Below are positions 58,637-64,000 of a stretch of 64,000 nucleotides of DNA, in pieces. The stretch lies in assembly GCA_018697195.1 (NCBI GenBank), contig JAGMWU010000028.1, positions 6,712,409 through 6,776,408 on the forward strand, written 5' to 3'. The notes beneath the pieces are model-generated. The model saw only the letters and a list, made by a program, of their open reading frames with translations, was not told the origin of the DNA and searched no databases. How positions within the stretch are numbered: the stretch's first letter is position 1; every line of letters begins with the position of its first letter. Source of the stretch: Certhia americana. Taxonomy: Eukaryota > Chordata > Aves > Passeriformes > Certhiidae. Position numbers and translations under genes: made by a program.

Positions 58637-60146
58637 CTGCAAGGCAAAGGAAGTGCATGAGCAGGCAGACGGGTGACCTGGGATCACCACAGTGATGCAA
58701 GATGTAATGAAAGGGCTCCAAAAACCTCTTCCCATGGCCCGCATTTAGGGTTAGTGCTGTTTGTAACCCCATGTCTAAGGCTGGTGGGTCCTTCCTGAAG
58801 CTGAAGCCTTCAGCATCTCAGGAGAGGCACAAAATTGGCCCAAGTGGCAGCAAGAGGCAGGCTGAGGAGGGCAGGGGTTCCTCTGAAGAAATATTCCTGA
58901 AAAACACCTTAGAAAAACCAAGCCCAGGCAAGTAACAGTGCAGAGAGAGTCTACAGGGCAAGAATGACTTATTGGTATGGCTGCACATCCTGGAAGCGTT
59001 TCGCATTCCACACCTCATGGAGATGCAGCCACACAGGGATCAGGCACGTTCTGTCCTCTCCATGGCCCAGGAGTAGCTGCTTTGGTTCAGCTTTTCTTGC
59101 TGCTGGCTGGGAAAGCAGCATTCCTGTGCAGATTCCCGCACAGCCTCACAAGTTGCCCTGAGCTCCTTCCCATGGGGTTTGCGTGGGATTTGCTTCTTGT
59201 GCAGCTGTCCAAGAGCTTGGCCCACTTCTCCCACACTGTGGGGTTGTCACAGTGGTCCAGCTCACCATCTCCACTGGAACCTCAACCCCAGGGAGATGGG
59301 ATCTCAGCAACCCTCCACAGAGAGGTCTGCAATCACCCTAGTCCCAAGGTGCAGAAACTTGGACCCTGCATGGAGCCTGTGGAGCTTTCCCAACTCTTCC
59401 AACCCCAGAGCAAGCACTGAAGGCTGTGGAGATTTGGAGGAGGCTGCGGGCAGGTTTCCACCCAAAAACGCTGGACATAGCCCCTCCCCGTCCCAGCCTC
59501 AGTGAGGGAGCAGGTCCATGCTGGAATGTGCAGCTGTGCACACCCAGATATGCACACCCAGAGGGTCCAGAACCACTCACTTTTTCGGGGAGCCGGGGCA
59601 CCAGCAAGGAGCTGGTAAGAGACATTGTGGAATGCAGAGAGCTCAGCTGTGTCCCTGAGGATGTGCTGGGCGCCCTCTGGCTGCAGCAGCTGCAGGATCG
59701 TGTCGGGAGCCAGGCCCCTGAGCTCCACCTGCATGGGAGCCACAGGCAATCAGGTCACACTCCAGAGCACCACAGAGCAAGGGGGGAGATAACAACAAGG
59801 GGACCCAGAAGCGAAGGAAAGCCTCTGTCCTGCCCTCCCAACTCCTGGATTCAGGGGAGTCCAGATGCCCAGGGAAACCCCAGGGAAAGAAGGCAGAGCT
59901 GGGGTTTGGGGGTGACATGGGGCAGGGAAGAGAGCAGAGCTGAGGTTAGGGTCCATGTGGACATAGAGGATGCTCCAGTGGCCTCTCCAGTGGGACATCA
60001 CTGCTTGGGGACTCACCTCCAGAGGATCCTGTTCCTGCCGGCTGCACCCTTGGAGGAGGAGGAGGAGGAGGAGGAGGAGGGAGGTAGTGAGCAGAACTGT
60101 GAGGGAGCGTTTCAGGGAGCATCGCATGGCCCCTGCTGGCTGAGGC
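57495..60146 (-). CDS. MGAT4C-like N-acetylglucosaminyltransferase (GT54 family)
   Basis: Coding exons 60017-60127, 59581-59728 and 57495-58636 join in phase to 466 residues. This is close to MGAT4C (about 478) and shorter than MGAT4A/B (about 535-550). Residues 1-12 are a short basic tail (MRCSLKRS). A Leu-rich signal anchor follows at about 10-25, as in type II Golgi enzymes, then a short stem. The catalytic region has VVVVHLADTD, LLIHAPPEFYPTLEGLKRNF, RFRSKQNMDYAFLL and the acidic motif EDDV at residues 212-215, expected to bind metal and UDP-GlcNAc. IRFKPSLFQHMG and LPDNPPASLYT follow, and the C-terminal part ends EWLIIQSIDIWTK. Family members add beta-1,4-GlcNAc to the alpha-1,3 mannose arm of N-glycans, though activity of MGAT4C-type members is weak or unproven. 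I recognise the family and the closeness to MGAT4C, but MGAT4C itself lies elsewhere in human; this is probably a paralogue (perhaps MGAT4E), so no symbol is given. Confidence 0.9.
58637..59580 (-). other. MGAT4C-like intron
   Basis: No repeat or exon was recognised. Confidence 0.75.
59581..59728 (-). CDS. MGAT4C-like exon 2 (stem)
   Basis: The acceptor is cccatgcag and the donor is gtgagt. The exon is 148 nt, phase 0 in and phase 1 out. It encodes VELRGLAPDTILQLLQPEGA up to FHNVSYQLLAGAPAPRK. It contains an N-glycosylation sequon (NVS, residue 72) and aligns with the stem region of MGAT4C. Confidence 0.9.
60017..60146 (-). CDS. MGAT4C-like exon with start codon and signal anchor
   Basis: The acceptor cttcccag lies before 60146, 19 nt of 5' UTR follow, the ATG is at 60127-60125 in context GGGGCCATGC, and the donor gtgagt follows 60017. 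It encodes 37 residues. The start gives the N-terminus expected of an MGAT4C-type enzyme, and the acceptor implies an upstream non-coding exon. Confidence 0.88.
60052..60081. repeat. (GGA)n/(CTC)n coding microsatellite in the signal anchor
   Basis: Nine consecutive CTC codons on the minus strand encode a run of nine Leu in the membrane anchor of the MGAT4C-like enzyme. Confidence 0.95.
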
Positions 60147-62841
60147 CTGGGAAGAGGGGACATGTCAGGGGACAGCCTGGGAAAAGCCACCACCCCCTGG
60201 ATGGGACAGTGGGACAGCACCTGGATATACCCCTGGAACTGCCCCGCTGCCCTGAGCACCCACAGGGGCACACCCAGGGGTAGCCATGGGGCATCAGGGG
60301 ACACTTGTGTACTGTCCCCCTTGGGCAGGCAGGGACAGGGGCACCCCAACCTGACCAGGACAAAATCAGCCAGGTACAAAATCACCCCAAACCAGCCCCA
60401 GGACACCTCGGCTACCCTGCAACACCCCAAGCAGCATCCTGGAGCTGGAGGCAGAAGAAATGCAGGTGACAGTGCCTCAGGAAAAACTTTCAGGTCATGG
60501 GGACATCCCAGGACCAGTCACCAACACCCCAGGACTTGTCACCAAGTCCTGGGAAAAACTCAGGTCTCAAATGGGCCCAGGCTGCTCTTCCAGCACTGTG
60601 AGAAGGAAGCAGCTCCCCATCTTCCTCCAGAGAGGCACCAGCTCGTCCAGTCCCAGCCCCGTCCCCTCCTTGGTAGGACAAGAAAGGTGACCCTGAGGTG
60701 ACAGTGTCACCTTCAAGGAAGTTGCAGTGAACTTTAGATATTTCACCTTGTAACAGAGGTGTGGCAGAATGCTAAAAGGCTCCTGTTTGCCTGTTTTTTT
60801 TCCATTCTAAATGTGAAAGTGCTGCCCTGGAAGAGAAGCACCTGAGCACAGGCGAGTGCCCAGCCTGATGGGGCAAACACCCTCAGCCCCATCCAAAGTG
60901 CTCACAGTGCTTTGACTTGGCTTGGTCAAAGCAACTTTGAATGCAAATATGGAGGAAAAGCCCTCCTAAGCCTTCCCAAACCAAGGGCTGGGCTTCCCAG
61001 GACTATGCCCTAAACACTTTCTTGTGCCAACCACTTGTTGTGGTTTCTTGTGCAGGGGATGCTCAGAGCCCACCCGCGGGCCCCACAAATGGGAGCACGG
61101 CACCTCTGGGGCTGGCTGCCCTGGAGTGTGTGTGGGGCTTATTTTAAGGAGAACCTTCCAGGTTTTGTGCCCACGAGTCCTTTGGAGGGATTGTCAGCTC
61201 TTCCAGAGGCTGGTGCCGAGCCGGTGCCCCCGATCCGATCTGCAGCCACTCCGTCCTTGGAACACTGACCCCGCCCAGGGACACGGCTCATTCCTTGGCG
61301 ATAAACACATGGAGCCAGAGAGCCGCGCTCCCAGGCGGGGCAGGACTGACTGCCGGCAGAGACAACAAGCTCCCGGAGCTACTCAAAATCTCTGCCCAGG
61401 TCCCAGCAGAGTGGGGCGTCTCCATTCCTTATAGCTCTGGAGACATGGGGGACCTCATCAGCTCAGGCGGGAGCAGCGCTAAGGATCTGTCCGGGCCACG
61501 GGGACATCACACCCTAACGCCATCCTGGACGTGGATTTCCAAGCTGTAGATCCTCCGGGATCTACAGCCAGAGGTGAACTGGGAAGGGCGAGGCTTGGCC
61601 GCATGCCAGGCTGTGCATTTAGCCACTCTGGGTGGCCAAAGGTTTTTCTGGCTGCTGGGGAATGTCTGGCTGCCAACGGCCCACCTGCATGGAAAACAAG
61701 ATGCTGCTCAGCACCCCCTGCTCTCACAGGCAGCAGCTGCACCCAGGGGAGCAGGCAGCCCGTGGGGAAGAGGGGTCACAGATACAGAACAGAGCAGAAG
61801 GTAAAAAGTGCAGCCCCATAATTAGTGCCCTAATTGGGCTTCGGATTTCTGTGTCCCTGGAGGAACAAAGCAGCCCAGGTAAGTGGGCACAACCAGGGGT
61901 GCATGATCCTCTTGCTCCAGCTAAAAATGCCCCCACACAGTATCCCTGTCCCCACACTCTGCTCCAAGCACCTCATACACCTTCCTCACACCTCAGCACC
62001 CCACTGCAGATGTCCCCAAAAGCCACCCTGCTGTGGGGACATTGGCTAGGAGGAGCTAAGAGCCACTTGCTTGGAGCCAAACTTCTCCCCAGCCTCAGTC
62101 CAGTGCAGGGGGAAGAAACACTATTCCCAGCCTCAGTCCCATGAGGCTCCGAGGAAGCTGCCGGTGTGCAGGCAGCTCCAGCTGCTTCTGCCGTCACTGG
62201 GGAGAGCAGGACTGGCTGCACAAGAAGGAAACAGCCAAGGCTCCCTTCCCACTGCCAGGACTGCCCTTCCATGCTGGGGGGAACTGAGGCACAGACAAAG
62301 GCCGTGTTACCCAGCAGGGTAAACACCAGCTCTCCTTACAGCACAGCTCAGTGTCCCACCCTAAGGGTCACCGGGATGGGAAGGGGTGGGATGGAACCCA
62401 GCACAAAAGTGGGTGGGGGACACTGCAAATTATGGCAGCACAACGTCCCCCGTGGGCAAATCATGGCCATTCAGGGCTGGGCTGTGTGGCATGGGGGCTC
62501 CTGGGCGCCCGGGGAGCCAGGCCAGTGTCCGGCCCCGCTGTCCGTGGATTTCTCTGCTCCAGGGGCTGTCCCACAATGATTTAGGAGAGGAAATACCCTG
62601 TTCCAGAAGTACACGGCTATGGGGGCCAAAGCTTTTGGTCAGCTCAGGTTTCCCACAGCACAGGGGGATCGGAGGGGCACTTACACCGATCCTGTTCCCA
62701 CCCCTGACAGGAAAGGAACCCCCAACCCAGCCCCTGTCCTCAGCCCCGGGTCTCCATGCATCCCCTCCCCTGGCAGCAGGAGATGGCTCCTGGCCAGCCC
62801 CCGCTCTGGACACACCCGCCGAGGGCAGAGACTCACGGGTG
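60147..62841. other. Putative first intron of the MGAT4C-like gene
   Basis: GC-rich DNA with no recognised coding exon. I looked for a bHLH reading frame (ASCL5 adjoins TMEM9 in human) and saw none. Confidence 0.5.
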
Positions 62842-63070
62842 GGCAGTAGCCGCGCCTCTCCTGGGTGCTCGGCTCTGGCAACTTCCCCTGGCTGTCCGGA
62901 CTCTGGATTCTCGCTCGGCAAAGCCCCACCCCGAGTCCTTGCCTGCCTCCCGCAGAGGAGGAGCGTCCGCCAGCGGCCTCTGCTCCAGGAGCTTCGGAGA
63001 ACCGGCCAGGCCGGCCGGGACCCCGGGGGATGGGCCAAGGGCTTCAGCCTCACGGACGGGCATGTCAGGA
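62842..63070 (-). promoter_or_regulatory. CpG-rich block, candidate promoter and 5' UTR exon of the MGAT4C-like gene
   Basis: CpG density is high (gccgcgcctctcc, gagcgtccgccagcggcc, ccggccaggccggccggg). On the minus strand a good donor (CTGCCCACCC then gtgagt) ends a possible exon at 62842. It could splice to the acceptor at 60147 that precedes the MGAT4C-like ATG. The pairing is inferred from strand and position only. Confidence 0.4.
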
Positions 63071-63660
63071 TGGCATTAGCTGTGTCCCACCGACCCCATC
63101 TTTGCAGGCAGCTCCAGTCCCCCAGGCAGCACAAACCCCCACCGGGGGCTCTTGCCAAACCCCAGCATCCCAAACTCTGGCACGAACCTGCCACTTCACC
63201 GAGCCAGGAGCTGGTGACATGGAGCTGGCCCATTTATTTTCCAGCTCTTGTGCGGAGGTGGCAAAAACTTCTGGGGCTGCAAAAGAACTGCACACCTGGC
63301 ACCTCAGGCCAGGGCAGAATCTGGATCCCACACGGGGTGTCAGTCCCAAGACACCACAGCTTCCCCACACACTCCAGCTCCTCCCTGGAGCACTGGGTAT
63401 CACAGCTGGGCTGGGAATGAAGCCTCTTCTGATCCCAGTGAACCAATGCAGGCCACAGGGAGCCCTTCCATGCCTTGGTCTGTTCCCAGCTTCTCCACCC
63501 TTCAAACATTTTATCCCACTGCTTCCCTCCTCCAGACCCAGGGCAGGAACATGGCTCTGGAGAATCCATGAGTCACCTACAGCATCGCTTGTCCCCAGCT
63601 CCCAACCAGATCAGCTCCTTCCCACACAGCAATTCACCCACAGAATCCTAATGGAGAGGA
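63071..63660. other. Gene-free DNA
   Basis: Nothing was recognised between the CpG-rich block and the terminal satellite-like repeat. Confidence 0.55.
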
Positions 63661-63663
63661 AGC

Positions 63664-63818
63664 CCCTTCCCTTCCCTTCCCTTCCCTTCCCTTCCCTTCC
63701 CTTCCCTTCCCTTCCCTNNNNNNNNNNCTTCCCTTCCCTTCCCTTCCCTTCCCTTCCCTTCCCTTCCCTTCCCTTCCCTGAACTTCCCTGAACTTCCCTG
63801 AACTTCCCTGAACTTCCC
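63664..63818. repeat. (CTTCC)n pentanucleotide repeat with a 10-N gap, passing into a CTTCCCTGAA decamer array
   Basis: Perfect CTTCC repeats flank Ns at 63718-63727. From about 63772 the array changes to four copies of the decamer CTTCCCTGAA. The gap means the true array length is unknown. Confidence 0.97.
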
Positions 63819-64000
63819 CCTATTTATTCACACAGAACCATGGATCCTACTTCCCTTCTCCTTGCTGACCTGGACCTCTCCTACCTTCAGGGAGGCCTCA
63901 TGTCTCTTGCCAGGCTCTATCTTCTACAAATCTCCCATGGTGACTTCCAGCCCTGGCTGCTCTCAGCGGGAGCACACGGAGCCTGGGACACCTCTGCAAA
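63819..64000. other. Right edge, nothing recognised
   Basis: Unique-looking DNA without a supported feature. Confidence 0.5.

Noticed and set aside
57999..58676. 225-codon plus-strand open frame
   Set aside because: It is antisense to the MGAT4C-like catalytic exon, which has clear family motifs on the minus strand.
62386..63791. Long open frames (344 and 308 codons) near the right edge
   Set aside because: They are Pro/Ser/Arg-rich GC-driven frames with no recognisable domain; one runs into the CTTCC satellite across the gap.
60147..64000. ASCL5 (bHLH), expected beside TMEM9 from human gene order
   Set aside because: No frame with a basic helix-loop-helix signature is visible in this stretch.

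Overview
This is vertebrate nuclear DNA, almost certainly from a bird. The genes are split by GT-AG introns. About fifteen 5'-truncated CR1-type LINE fragments are scattered on both strands, and there are retroviral-type LTR remnants. Promoters sit in GC-rich islands. Two runs of ten Ns fall inside simple repeats and are assembly gaps. There is no operon, CRISPR array or prokaryotic feature. The gene content fits the neighbourhood that carries TMEM9 and IGFN1 together in human (1q32.1), with the same head-to-head gene orientation.

Layout. (1) Positions 1-14013, minus strand: the 5' two thirds of IGFN1, a skeletal-muscle Ig/FN3 sarcomeric protein. Ten coding exons join in frame with matching phases. 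The last is the start of the large Gly-rich repeat exon, which runs off the left edge. The initiator exon was not found. (2) 14014-49400: a 35 kb gene-poor stretch with CR1 fragments, LTR remnants (including a solo LTR with a perfect 6-bp target-site duplication at 43490-43845), a (GATG)n microsatellite with a gap, and a small CpG-rich block near 25.0-25.2 kb that could be a minus-strand first exon. (3) 49400-55297, plus strand: TMEM9, with a CpG-island promoter, one non-coding exon and five coding exons, giving 192 residues. (4) 57495-60146, minus strand: a complete GT54 glycosyltransferase gene most like MGAT4C, 466 residues in three coding exons. Its probable non-coding first exon lies in a CpG-rich block near 62.8-63.1 kb. 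(5) 60.2-64 kb: GC-rich non-coding DNA ending in a (CTTCC)n repeat with the second gap.

The genes do not form a functional module. IGFN1 is a muscle Z-disc protein, TMEM9 an endolysosomal membrane protein, and the MGAT4C-like gene a Golgi type II enzyme. IGFN1 and TMEM9 diverge, while TMEM9 and the MGAT4C-like gene converge with about 2.2 kb between stop codons. No previously undescribed system was found. The most informative points are the IGFN1 repeat exon with its higher-order duplication, the MGAT4C-like paralogue beside TMEM9, and the solo LTR.
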